From assembly GCA_934487205.1 (NCBI GenBank), contig CAKSRS010000042.1:1-23378 (forward strand): a stretch of DNA of 23,378 bases. The letters are read 5' to 3'. The position numbers and the translations under genes are program-made. Under the pieces are notes generated by a model. That model had not been told where the DNA came from. It saw only the letters and a program-made list of their open reading frames with translations, and searched no databases. The DNA comes from an uncultured Clostridia bacterium. GTDB lineage: Bacteria; Bacillota; Clostridia; UBA1381. Every line of letters starts with the position of its first letter. Positions within the stretch are counted from its first letter, which is position 1. Below, in pieces: positions 6,996 to 14,136 of this stretch.

Positions 6996-7530
6996 AGATG
7001 TAGAAAAAATTTTAGTAAGCGAAGAACAAATCAAATCGGCAGTGGTGCGGATTGCAAATGAAATAAACCGTGATTTAAACGGCGAGCCGCTGCTTGTTGT
7101 TTCCATTTTGAAGGGCTCAACTCCGTTTGCAATGGACTTGATAAAAAAACTGACAATGCCTGTCACGCTTGATTTTATGCAAGCGTCGAGTTATGGCAAA
7201 TCAACCGAATCAAGCGGATTTATAAACATGAAAAAAGACTTGGAGCAGGATATAACAGGAAAAAATGTACTTATTGTCGAGGACATCATAGACAGCGGAA
7301 ACACGTTGTATAAAATTAAAAAACTCCTCGAGCACAGAAATGCAAAAAGCGTACGGATTTGTACTATGCTTGACAAGCCATCGCGGCGCGTGGTTGATGT
7401 CAAAGTCGATTACGTTGGCTGCGAAATCCCCGACGAATTTGCCATAGGCTATGGACTTGATTATGACGAACTGTACAGAAATCTTCCGTATATTGGCATT
7501 TTGAAAAAAGACGTTTACGAAAAAAAATAA
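6988..7530 (+). CDS. hpt: Hypoxanthine phosphoribosyltransferase
   Basis: The 180-aa cytosolic enzyme joins hypoxanthine or guanine to PRPP to make IMP or GMP in purine salvage. Length and motifs are typical: LKGS (41-44), SSYGKST (68-74, flexible loop) and the PRPP-binding VEDIIDSGNT (97-106). The start at 6988 has a perfect AGGAGG 7 nt upstream inside the S component gene, and the two reading frames overlap by 8 bp, so translational coupling is likely. In many Bacillota hpt sits beside tilS or ftsH. Here it is instead in a small run with a transporter and a dead amidotransferase, which suggests uptake coupled to salvage. Confidence 0.95.
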   Translation: MHKDVEKILVSEEQIKSAVVRIANEINRDLNGEPLLVVSILKGSTPFAMDLIKKLTMPVTLDFMQASSYGKSTESSGFINMKKDLEQDITGKNVLIVEDIIDSGNTLYKIKKLLEHRNAKSVRICTMLDKPSRRVVDVKVDYVGCEIPDEFAIGYGLDYDELYRNLPYIGILKKDVYEKK

Positions 7531-7772
7531 CTGAATACATAGTGCCGGGTGCCTGAAAAGGAAGGCAAATCTGTTCGGCGTGTACTCGTCGGCGTACATC
7601 GGTACGCAAGAATACACACCGTGCAGAAACAAGCAATTCCTGTCATTTAACAGAAAATATCAGATTAAATTCAGTGTACATATAATTGATTTGATAAAAG
7701 TCCCGATTCGCTTGTATTCGACCGACTTTTCGGCAGTTTTAGGCGGTATTTAATACCGCCTCAGATTACTGA
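7531..7772. other. Hairpin-rich intergenic region after hpt
   Basis: This stretch between hpt and the convergent mnmA has no plausible gene. It contains a nested stem at about 7578-7621: an outer imperfect arm GGCGTGTA / TACACACC and an inner perfect GCGTAC-ATCG-GTACGC. There is also a perfect 9-bp hairpin AGGCGGTAT-TTA-ATACCGCCT (7741-7761) without a T-run. It could be the 3' untranslated region of hpt, a small RNA, or relics of a repeat. No promoter was identified. Confidence 0.4.
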
Positions 7773-7773
7773 C

Positions 7774-7800
7774 AAACCCGTCATTCCCATGTGGGTTTTT
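7774..7800 (+). terminator. Terminator for the hpt run
   Basis: AAACCC (7774-7779) pairs with GGGTTT (7793-7798), with an inner CAT/ATG pairing, and is followed by a T-rich tract. It lies 244 bp after the hpt stop, so the hpt transcript probably has a long structured tail. Confidence 0.55.
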
Positions 7801-7848
7801 GTTTCGCACACTTTGCGTCCTCAACCGTCTAAAGATATTAACAAAAAA
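7793..7848. repeat. Dispersed intergenic repeat, copy 2
   Basis: This matches 21-76 at 52 of 56 positions and again lies between a plus-strand and a minus-strand terminator in a convergent gap. The terminator stems on either side differ in sequence between the two copies, while the 40-odd bases between them are nearly identical. Confidence 0.7.
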
Positions 7849-7887
7849 ATCAGGAAATTTGCCGAAACGGTAATTTCTTGATTTTTT
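7844..7887 (-). terminator. Terminator after mnmA
   Basis: A 16-bp arm at 7844-7859 pairs with 7872-7887 with one G-U wobble, and its foot is A/T-rich. Read leftward it ends in a T-run. It starts 6 bp beyond the mnmA stop codon. Confidence 0.75.
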
Positions 7888-7893
7888 ATACTT

Positions 7894-8958
7894 TTATTCA
7901 ATAGTCCCGCCGCCAAGCACAACGTCGCCGTCATAAACAACAACAGCCTGCCCCTTCGCGATTGCCCGCTGCGGCTTATCAAATTCCACATGAACACGGT
8001 TTTCGCCCGTCACCGTTATTCGCGCCGGTTCTTCCTTTTGATTATAACGTATCCGCGCTTTTGCACATAGCGTTTCCGGCGGATTTTCAAACGCAATCCA
8101 ATTGAAATCATTCGCATCAAGATCCGCGGAAAACAATTCATCATTGCTGCAAAGGACAACCTCATTACGCCCGATATCTTTTCCGCAGACATACATCGGC
8201 GCCGGAAGGCTGAGTCCCAGTCCCTTCCGCTGCCCTATTGTATATCGGATAATTCCGTTATGCACACCTAATTTTTCGCCGTTTTTGTTTACGAATTTCC
8301 CTTTGGGATATTTTTTTCCGCTGTACTGCTCGATAAATGCCGCATAATCGCCGTCCGGAACAAAACAAATATCCTGACTGTCATGCTTTTTCGCATTAAT
8401 AAATCCGTTTTTTTCAGCTATCTCACGAATATGCGTTTTGGTAAATTCGCCCAATGGAAAAAGCGTATGTGCGAGCTGCTCCTGCGTCATTGAATAAAGA
8501 ACATAACTTTGGTCTTTTGTCTCATCTACGCCCTTTTTGAGCAAAAATCTTTCGCCGTCCCTTTCAATTCGCGCATAATGCCCGGTTACCACATAATCAA
8601 AATCCAACTCCTTCATGCGCGTAAAAAGTTTTTCAAACTTCAGGTAGCGATTGCAATCAATACACGGATTCGGTGTCGCGCCGATTTCATAGGAATTAAT
8701 AAATTTTTTTATTACTTTTTCGTCAAATTCATCGGTAAAATTAAAAACATAGTACGGCATGCCCAGCCCCGACGCAACGCTCCTCGCGTCTTCAACATCT
8801 TCAAGCGAACAGCACGTTTTCTCCTGTTTTTTTCCTATATCTTCATTATCAAAGAGTTTCATTGTTGCGCCGATACATTCGTATCCGTTTTTCATGCAAA
8901 GGTATGCGGCTACGCTTGAATCAACTCCGCCACTCATGGCAATTATAGCTTTTTTCAT
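7894..8958 (-). CDS. mnmA: tRNA-specific 2-thiouridylase MnmA
   Basis: The 354-aa enzyme adds sulfur to U34 of Lys, Glu and Gln tRNAs, using ATP and a persulfide relay. The PP-loop SGGVDSS (9-15) activates the uridine. C102 in NPCIDCN (97-103) and C198 in QDICF (195-199) fit the known catalytic cysteine pair. GQRKGLGLS marks the central domain, and the C-terminal beta-barrel is complete. Length is normal for Bacillota. The start at 8958 has GGAGAA at good spacing. It lies 72 bp after livF with a strong terminator in between, so it either has its own weak promoter or depends on readthrough. A cysteine desulfurase partner is not in the window. Confidence 0.96.
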   Translation of the reverse strand: MKKAIIAMSGGVDSSVAAYLCMKNGYECIGATMKLFDNEDIGKKQEKTCCSLEDVEDARSVASGLGMPYYVFNFTDEFDEKVIKKFINSYEIGATPNPCIDCNRYLKFEKLFTRMKELDFDYVVTGHYARIERDGERFLLKKGVDETKDQSYVLYSMTQEQLAHTLFPLGEFTKTHIREIAEKNGFINAKKHDSQDICFVPDGDYAAFIEQYSGKKYPKGKFVNKNGEKLGVHNGIIRYTIGQRKGLGLSLPAPMYVCGKDIGRNEVVLCSNDELFSADLDANDFNWIAFENPPETLCAKARIRYNQKEEPARITVTGENRVHVEFDKPQRAIAKGQAVVVYDGDVVLGGGTIE

Positions 8959-9002
8959 AAATTAATTCTCCATTAAATAACATGCCGATTTTTTATAATG
9001 CA

Positions 9003-9029
9003 AAAACAGACCCCCGAAGGGTCTGTTTT
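9003..9029 (-). terminator. Terminator after livF
   Basis: AAAACAGACCC (9003-9013) pairs perfectly with GGGTCTGTTTT (9019-9029) around a CCGAA loop, immediately after the livF stop codon. The T-rich foot is part of the stem, so it could work in both directions. It separates the liv operon from mnmA. Confidence 0.8.
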
Positions 9030-9030
9030 A

Positions 9031-9729
9031 TCACGTTCCGAGATAAGCTTTTTTAACGTTTTCATCAGAAAGAAGCTCTTTTCCCGTTCCGGACATCGTT
9101 ATGCGCCCCGTTTCGAGAACATATGCAAGGTCAGCTGTTTTCAAAGCCATATTAGCATTTTGCTCAATCAGCAAAATAGTAACGCCCTGCTTGTGAATTT
9201 CTTTAATTATATCGAAAATTCCCTGTACTACTATAGGCGCCAATCCCAATGACGGCTCGTCCATCATTATAAGTTTCGGTTTCGCCATAAGTGCACGGGC
9301 GACCGCAAGCATCTGCTGTTCGCCGCCCGACAAAGTTCCGGCAAGCTGCCAGTTACGCTCTTTTAATCTTGGGAAAAGGTCATACACCATAGCAATATCA
9401 TCACTCAGGTCATCTTTACGCAGATATGCGCCTATTTTGATATTTTCCAAAACCGTTAAATCCGGAAACACACGTCTGCCTTCCGGCACAAGTGTAATCC
9501 CCGTTTCAACAACCTCATGAGTTTTCTTTTGCAGAATATCGGCGCCGTCATACGTAATCGAGCCGCCGCTCGGCTTGACAATGCCCGCAATTGTACGCAG
9601 TGTGGTACTCTTTCCTGCACCGTTTGCGCCGATAAGCGTTACAATGCTGTTATCCGGCACTTCAAATGAGATGCCTTTTACTGCCTCAATTCCGCCGTAA
9701 TTAACCTTTAAGTTATCAATCTTCAGCAT
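9031..9729 (-). CDS. livF: Branched-chain amino acid ABC transporter ATP-binding protein LivF
   Basis: The 232-aa ABC ATPase is one of two that power the branched-chain amino acid importer on the inner side of the membrane. Walker A GANGAGKS (34-41), signature LSGGEQQ and Walker B LIMMDEP are intact. The family-typical LVPEGRRVFPDLTV block and the short 230-residue size separate LivF from LivG. The start at 9729 overlaps the end of livG by 14 bp with GGGGGTG upstream, a typical coupled arrangement. It is the last gene of the liv run and is followed at once by a terminator. Confidence 0.95.
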   Translation of the reverse strand: MLKIDNLKVNYGGIEAVKGISFEVPDNSIVTLIGANGAGKSTTLRTIAGIVKPSGGSITYDGADILQKKTHEVVETGITLVPEGRRVFPDLTVLENIKIGAYLRKDDLSDDIAMVYDLFPRLKERNWQLAGTLSGGEQQMLAVARALMAKPKLIMMDEPSLGLAPIVVQGIFDIIKEIHKQGVTILLIEQNANMALKTADLAYVLETGRITMSGTGKELLSDENVKKAYLGT

Positions 9730-10564
9730 CGTCGCTCACCCCCAAGTATGCCTCAATTACCTTCGAATTATTCTGAACTTCCTCCGGCGTTCCCTCAGCA
9801 ATAAGCTTGCCGAAATCAAGCACGTATATTCTGTCGGAAATTCCCATTACCAAGTCCATATGATGCTCAATCATAAACACCGTCAGTTTAAAATCATCTT
9901 TTATTTTTCTTATAAATTCCGTAAGCTCCAATGTTTCCTGCGGATTCATGCCGGCAGCCGGCTCATCGAGGAGCAAAAGTTTCGGATTTGTCGCAAGAGC
10001 ACGGGCTATCTCCAGTTTTCTTTGCTGACCGTAAGGAAGCGATGTTGCCGTTTCATCTTTTACATCGGCAAGATTGAGAATTTCAAGCAATTTCAAAACT
10101 TCCTCGCGGTTTGCCTTTTCCTCTTTTGCATTAAGCCGGAATGTCGATGTAAAAATATTTGAATGTCTGTGAAGATGCTTTGCTATCAGGACATTTTCAA
10201 AAACCGTAAGATTTTTGAAAAGACGTATATTCTGAAACGTTCTCGCAATGCCCATGCGTGTAATTATATCGGGCGTGGGTTCAATTGTTTTTGTGTATTC
10301 CCCATTATGCTCGCCCGTGTAAAGCTTTTTCATCTTCCCTTTCGGAAAATTCTCAACAATTCTCTTGCCGTAAAAATCCACACACCCGTTTGTCGGCGCA
10401 TAAACACCCGTTACAACGTTAAATGCCGTGGTTTTCCCGGCTCCGTTCGGTCCGATAAGCGTCACGATTTCGCCTTCGTTTATATCGAGGTTCAGATTAT
10501 TTACCGCAACGACTCCGCCGAACTGCATTACAACATTTTCAACATGAAGTACATTATTTGGCAT
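9716..10564 (-). CDS. livG: Branched-chain amino acid ABC transporter ATP-binding protein LivG
   Basis: The 282-aa ABC ATPase is the partner of LivF. Walker A GPNGAGKT (38-45), a YGQQRKLEIARAL signature in place of LSGGQ, and Walker B LLLLDEP followed by AAGMNP are the LivG pattern. An insertion of about 20 residues (GKMKKLYTGEHNGEYTK) between the first beta strands and the Q-loop block ARTFQNIRLF makes it somewhat longer than usual. The start has a near-perfect AAGGAGGTG. The gene overlaps livM by 11 bp upstream and livF by 14 bp downstream, so translation is likely coupled along the operon. Confidence 0.95.
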   Translation of the reverse strand: MPNNVLHVENVVMQFGGVVAVNNLNLDINEGEIVTLIGPNGAGKTTAFNVVTGVYAPTNGCVDFYGKRIVENFPKGKMKKLYTGEHNGEYTKTIEPTPDIITRMGIARTFQNIRLFKNLTVFENVLIAKHLHRHSNIFTSTFRLNAKEEKANREEVLKLLEILNLADVKDETATSLPYGQQRKLEIARALATNPKLLLLDEPAAGMNPQETLELTEFIRKIKDDFKLTVFMIEHHMDLVMGISDRIYVLDFGKLIAEGTPEEVQNNSKVIEAYLGVSDDAED

Positions 10565-11636
10565 TTTCGGACACCTCCTTGTTTTTCTTTTTCTTGGTAA
10601 AGAGTCTGTAAATGCCGTCCCATGTTATTTCACGGTCGCCCATAATTCCCTTACGGAAAAACAAAACTACTATCATCAGAACAACAGAGAATATAACCAT
10701 TCTGAATCCGCTACGCAAAAGCGGCACTTGAAAACTTCCGATATACGCCGGAGCATCCAAAAACCTGAGCCACCATTCCTTGGCGAAAATAACAAGGAAT
10801 GACGCGATTATACTTCCCGAAATACTGCCCATGCCGCCGATTACAACCATAAGCAAGATGTAATAGGTTGCCGTTGCAAGCGTGAATGTTGTTGCGGAAA
10901 TCGCCTTCAGATACATCGCAAGCAGCGCGCCGCCTATTCCGGCAAAAAATGAGCTCAATACAAATGACAGAAGTTTTGTCTTTGCAAGATTAATACCCAT
11001 TGCCTCCGCCGCAATTTCATCATCGCGTATTGCCTTAAAGCTGCGCCCGTATGTGGAATTTTTAATCAATCCCATTACTATAATGCACAAAATTACCACA
11101 ACAAAAATCGCATAATATGAATTAAAACTCGGTATGTTATTAAGTCCCAATGAACCGTTTGTTATCGTATTCAGCCACGAACTTGCCACAACAATACGTA
11201 CAACTTCGGCAAATCCCAGCGTCGCGATAGCAAAATAGTCACTTTTAAGTCTCAGAACCGGCGCGCCTATCAAAGCCGCAAACAATGCCGCAACCAATCC
11301 GCCGACAATCAGCGCTGCCGGAATAGGCAGCACAACATTTTCCAGCCACGGTGCTATGCCGTACAGATAATAAACACTCGGTCTCGCCGCTGCAGGAATC
11401 GTTAAAATCGCATATGCATATGCGCCAAGCGTCATAAAGCCTGCCTGTCCGAGAGAAAATTGACCAGTTACACCGTTTAACATGTTCATCGACACCGCTA
11501 AAAGCGCATAAATTGACGCCATTTGGAAAGTCGTTCTGAACATCGATGTCGTCGGGAGAGTTCCTGCATAAAATATGACAGCCGCAAGAACCGCAAATGC
11601 TGCTACTGAGCATATAGTTTTTGTAGATTTTTTCAT
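10554..11636 (-). CDS. livM: Branched-chain amino acid ABC transporter permease LivM
   Basis: The 360-aa permease has about ten hydrophobic segments and forms the membrane channel together with LivH. The cytoplasmic coupling block GRSFKAIRDDEIAAEAMGIN matches the EAA-type loop of LivM, and GQFSLGQAGFMTLGAYAYAI is a family hallmark. A lysine-rich cytosolic tail (KKKKNKEVSENAK) ends the protein and overlaps livG by 11 bp. Its site GGAGAAGGTG lies in the 3' end of livH, with a gap of only 3 bp between stop and start. Confidence 0.95.
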   Translation of the reverse strand: MKKSTKTICSVAAFAVLAAVIFYAGTLPTTSMFRTTFQMASIYALLAVSMNMLNGVTGQFSLGQAGFMTLGAYAYAILTIPAAARPSVYYLYGIAPWLENVVLPIPAALIVGGLVAALFAALIGAPVLRLKSDYFAIATLGFAEVVRIVVASSWLNTITNGSLGLNNIPSFNSYYAIFVVVILCIIVMGLIKNSTYGRSFKAIRDDEIAAEAMGINLAKTKLLSFVLSSFFAGIGGALLAMYLKAISATTFTLATATYYILLMVVIGGMGSISGSIIASFLVIFAKEWWLRFLDAPAYIGSFQVPLLRSGFRMVIFSVVLMIVVLFFRKGIMGDREITWDGIYRLFTKKKKNKEVSENAK

Positions 11637-11639
11637 ATT

Positions 11640-12521
11640 TTACACCTTCTCCGAAATTTTTTCACCAAACAGTCCTGTCGGTTTAAATAACAGCACTACT
11701 ATAAGTATTACAAATGTGAACGCATCACTGAACTCGGAATACGCGCTCGCCTTGATAAAGGTTTCGCATATACCTATTAAAAATCCGCCGAGCAGCGCGC
11801 CCGGTACCGAACCGATACCGCCGAATACGGCAGCGACAAAACATTTTAGTCCCGGCAGCGAACCCGCAAGCGGATATACCTGCGGTCTGGGGATAAAATA
11901 AAGTATTGACCCAATTGCCGCAAGCGCACTTCCTATAACAAATGTCATGCTTATTACGTTATTGATTTTTATACCCATCAGCTGCGCTGTTTCAAAATCC
12001 TTCGATACGGCACGCATTGCCATACCTATTTTTGTTTTATTAACAAGAACAACAAGGCCTATAACCAGTAATATTGTTAAAATCGGAGTAATAAACGTTA
12101 CAAGTGACGTTGATATATTTCCGATTACTATTTTCTGACTTAAAAATCCTATTGTCGGATAAGATTTCGGCAGCGCCGAAAACAAATACGTCGCCAAATT
12201 CTGTAACAAATACGAAACACCGATTGCCGAAATCATTATTGACATTCTCGGTGCGGAACGCAGCGGTTTATATGCAAGCTTTTCGGTGAATACACCCAAA
12301 AGCACCGTTGCCAATATAACCAATACTATGGAAACATACCATGGCAAAAGCATGTCTGTCATGGCAATAATCATAAAATACCCCGCCATCATAAAAATAT
12401 CGCCGTGCGCAAAATTTATAAGACGGAGAATGCCGTACACCATTGTATATCCAATCGCAATAAGCGCATAACTGCTGCCGATAGATATACCGTTCAGGCA
12501 ATTTTGCAAAAAAGCGTCCAT
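11640..12521 (-). CDS. livH: Branched-chain amino acid ABC transporter permease LivH
   Basis: The 293-aa permease has about eight hydrophobic segments and is the second half of the liv channel. It opens with the family block NGISIGSSYALIAIGYTMVYGILRLINFAHGD (pieces at about 9-40) and carries GMAMRAVSKDFETAQLMGI as the ATPase-coupling loop. Size is normal. The start at 12521 has AGGAGG about 10 nt upstream. A 187-bp gap with RNA structure separates it from livJ, so its level can be set apart from that of the binding protein. Confidence 0.95.
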   Translation of the reverse strand: MDAFLQNCLNGISIGSSYALIAIGYTMVYGILRLINFAHGDIFMMAGYFMIIAMTDMLLPWYVSIVLVILATVLLGVFTEKLAYKPLRSAPRMSIMISAIGVSYLLQNLATYLFSALPKSYPTIGFLSQKIVIGNISTSLVTFITPILTILLVIGLVVLVNKTKIGMAMRAVSKDFETAQLMGIKINNVISMTFVIGSALAAIGSILYFIPRPQVYPLAGSLPGLKCFVAAVFGGIGSVPGALLGGFLIGICETFIKASAYSEFSDAFTFVILIVVLLFKPTGLFGEKISEKV

Positions 12522-12544
12522 GTAGTTTTTGCCTCCTAATCAAT

Positions 12545-12602
12545 GCAGCCTTCGGCTGCTCGTAATGCAAGGTATGCCGCATTACCGGACAGGTCAATGC
12601 GG
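12545..12602 (-). promoter_or_regulatory. Overlapping alternative hairpins in the livH leader
   Basis: In the transcript upstream of livH, one stem pairs 12596-12602 with 12577-12583 (CCGCATT / AATGCGG). A second pairs 12580-12585 with 12562-12567 (GTAATG / CATTAC). They share four bases, so only one can form at a time. A third stem, GCAGCC-GAA-GGCTGC (12545-12559), stands 7 bp before the AGGAGG of livH. It looks like a translational or attenuation switch, but no known riboswitch is recognised. Confidence 0.4.
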
Positions 12603-12668
12603 AACCGTTCAACTTTTGTTTTTTTGAAATTATATTTTTAACATATTTCATTTTCAAAAAAAATCAGC

Positions 12669-12695
12669 CGGCGAGGCAAGAAAAGCACCTCGCCG
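12669..12695 (-). terminator. Terminator or attenuator between livJ and livH
   Basis: CGGCGAGG (12669-12676) pairs with CCTCGCCG (12688-12695). On the minus strand an eight-T run follows 6 nt after the stem. It begins 13 bp after the livJ stop. Partial termination here would yield more binding protein than permease, a common arrangement in ABC importers. Confidence 0.65.
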
Positions 12696-12708
12696 ACCTT
12701 TATTTTAA

Positions 12709-13911
12709 TTAGTTTACAGGTGTGAAATCACCGTCTGTTTTCTGTGTACCGATAAACTTGAACTTACCGTCTTCTACAGTTTTGATGTATGCCATATCCT
12801 TCTGAGCATCGCCGTTTTCGTCAAATGACAAAGGTCCTGTGATACCTACTGAATCCGACTGTGTCAATGCATCGCGGATAGCCTGTGTATCAACAGACTG
12901 TGCTCTTTCGATAGCGTCAACAACGACATTATATGCGTCATAACCGAGAGCAGATACCGCTGCAACACCGTCAGAATTACCGTTAAGTTTCAGATTTTGC
13001 TTATCTGCATTCAAGTATGCCTTAAAGCCTGTAACAAATTCCGATGCAGCCGGGTCGTTTTCATCAAAGAATGTTGAGAATGTTACGCCCTTGCAGTTAT
13101 CAGCGCCGGCATTTTGGATAATTGTCTCATTTTCCCATGTATCGCCTGCCATAATCGGGCACTCAATTCCGAGCTCGCGTGCCTGCTTAATTACAAGACC
13201 GGCTGTTGCAATTGATGACGGGCAGAAAATAACGTCAGGATTTGCAGCCTTTGCAGCTGTCAGAATAGCATTAAAGTCCGATTCGTTTGTGTTATATGTT
13301 CCTTCATACACAACGTTTCCCTTGAAAGCCTTTTTAAAGTATGAAGCAAGACCTGTTGAGTAGTCATCACCATTCTGGCAGATAACCGCCGCATTAGTAA
13401 GTCCCAATGTAACGCCCGCATAATTTGCCATAACCGTACCCTGGAACGGGTCAAGGAAACATACGCGGAAGTACCAGTCATTACCTGCAGTAACCTGTGG
13501 ATTTGTACATGATACGCCGATTGCCGGGATTTTTGCATCTTTAAATGTCGAACCCGCAGCAATCGAAACGCCCGAGCCGTATGAACCCAAAACAGCCTTA
13601 ACGCCCGCCGAAACAAGGTTCTGCGCTGCCGTTACAGCCGCCGTTTTATCTGACTGGTTATCAACTTCAACCAATTCGATGTTATATTCCGTTCCGTCAA
13701 TCGTTACCGTCTTTCTCAAAGAATTGGCATATCTGATACCCAAAACTTCCTGTACACCGCCGCCGCCGTTTTCGCCGGTTGTCGGCTCAAACACACCGAT
13801 TTTGATGGTGTTGCCCGTATCGGCACTGTCCGTACCTGTTTTAGTTCCGCAGCCCGCACATGCCATTGAAAGCATTACAGCTGAAAGAACAAGTGATAAT
13901 AATTTTTTCAT
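12709..13911 (-). CDS. livJ: Branched-chain amino acid-binding lipoprotein LivJ/LivK
   Basis: The 400-aa extracellular solute receptor of the liv importer is a periplasmic-binding-protein type I fold (Peripla_BP_6). An N-terminal signal with MACAGC gives lipoprotein cysteine candidates C18 and C21. The mature part starts with a serine/threonine/glycine linker and then IKIGVFEPTTGENGG, the usual ligand-loop start. Later blocks DDYSTGLA and AGDTWEN are typical of the family. The start has AGGAGG at good spacing, and a strong promoter lies about 55 bp upstream. Substrate preference among Leu, Ile and Val, or other amides, cannot be read from sequence. Confidence 0.93.
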   Translation of the reverse strand: MKKLLSLVLSAVMLSMACAGCGTKTGTDSADTGNTIKIGVFEPTTGENGGGGVQEVLGIRYANSLRKTVTIDGTEYNIELVEVDNQSDKTAAVTAAQNLVSAGVKAVLGSYGSGVSIAAGSTFKDAKIPAIGVSCTNPQVTAGNDWYFRVCFLDPFQGTVMANYAGVTLGLTNAAVICQNGDDYSTGLASYFKKAFKGNVVYEGTYNTNESDFNAILTAAKAANPDVIFCPSSIATAGLVIKQARELGIECPIMAGDTWENETIIQNAGADNCKGVTFSTFFDENDPAASEFVTGFKAYLNADKQNLKLNGNSDGVAAVSALGYDAYNVVVDAIERAQSVDTQAIRDALTQSDSVGITGPLSFDENGDAQKDMAYIKTVEDGKFKFIGTQKTDGDFTPVN

Positions 13912-13964
13912 CTGAATTTCCTCCTCACATATTTTACAATCAAATGACTATATTATTATAATAT

Positions 13965-13994
13965 ATTATAACACACATTTACAATATTTTTCAA
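13965..13994 (-). promoter_or_regulatory. Sigma-A promoter of the liv operon
   Basis: -35 TTGAAA (13989-13994), an 18-bp spacer and a consensus -10 TATAAT (13965-13970) with extended TGT are seen on the minus strand. A second TATAAT lies 10-12 bp closer to the gene and could pair with TTGTAA. No CodY-like site was found. Confidence 0.7.
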
Positions 13995-14098
13995 CAACTT
14001 TTATGATTTTTTTAACAATTTACCACTTTAAGTTGATTTTTTACAATAAATTCTTTCATATTTTATGAAAAATCCCCAAAACTACAGAGAAAAACAGA

Positions 14099-14119
14099 CG
14101 CGGCATGAAATATGCCGCG
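14099..14119 (-). terminator. Terminator after hppA
   Basis: CGCGGCAT (14099-14106) pairs perfectly with ATGCCGCG (14112-14119) around GAAAT. On the minus strand a five-T run follows after TCTG. It separates hppA from the liv promoter. Confidence 0.75.
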
Positions 14120-14136
14120 CCCCAAAGTTTCATTTT

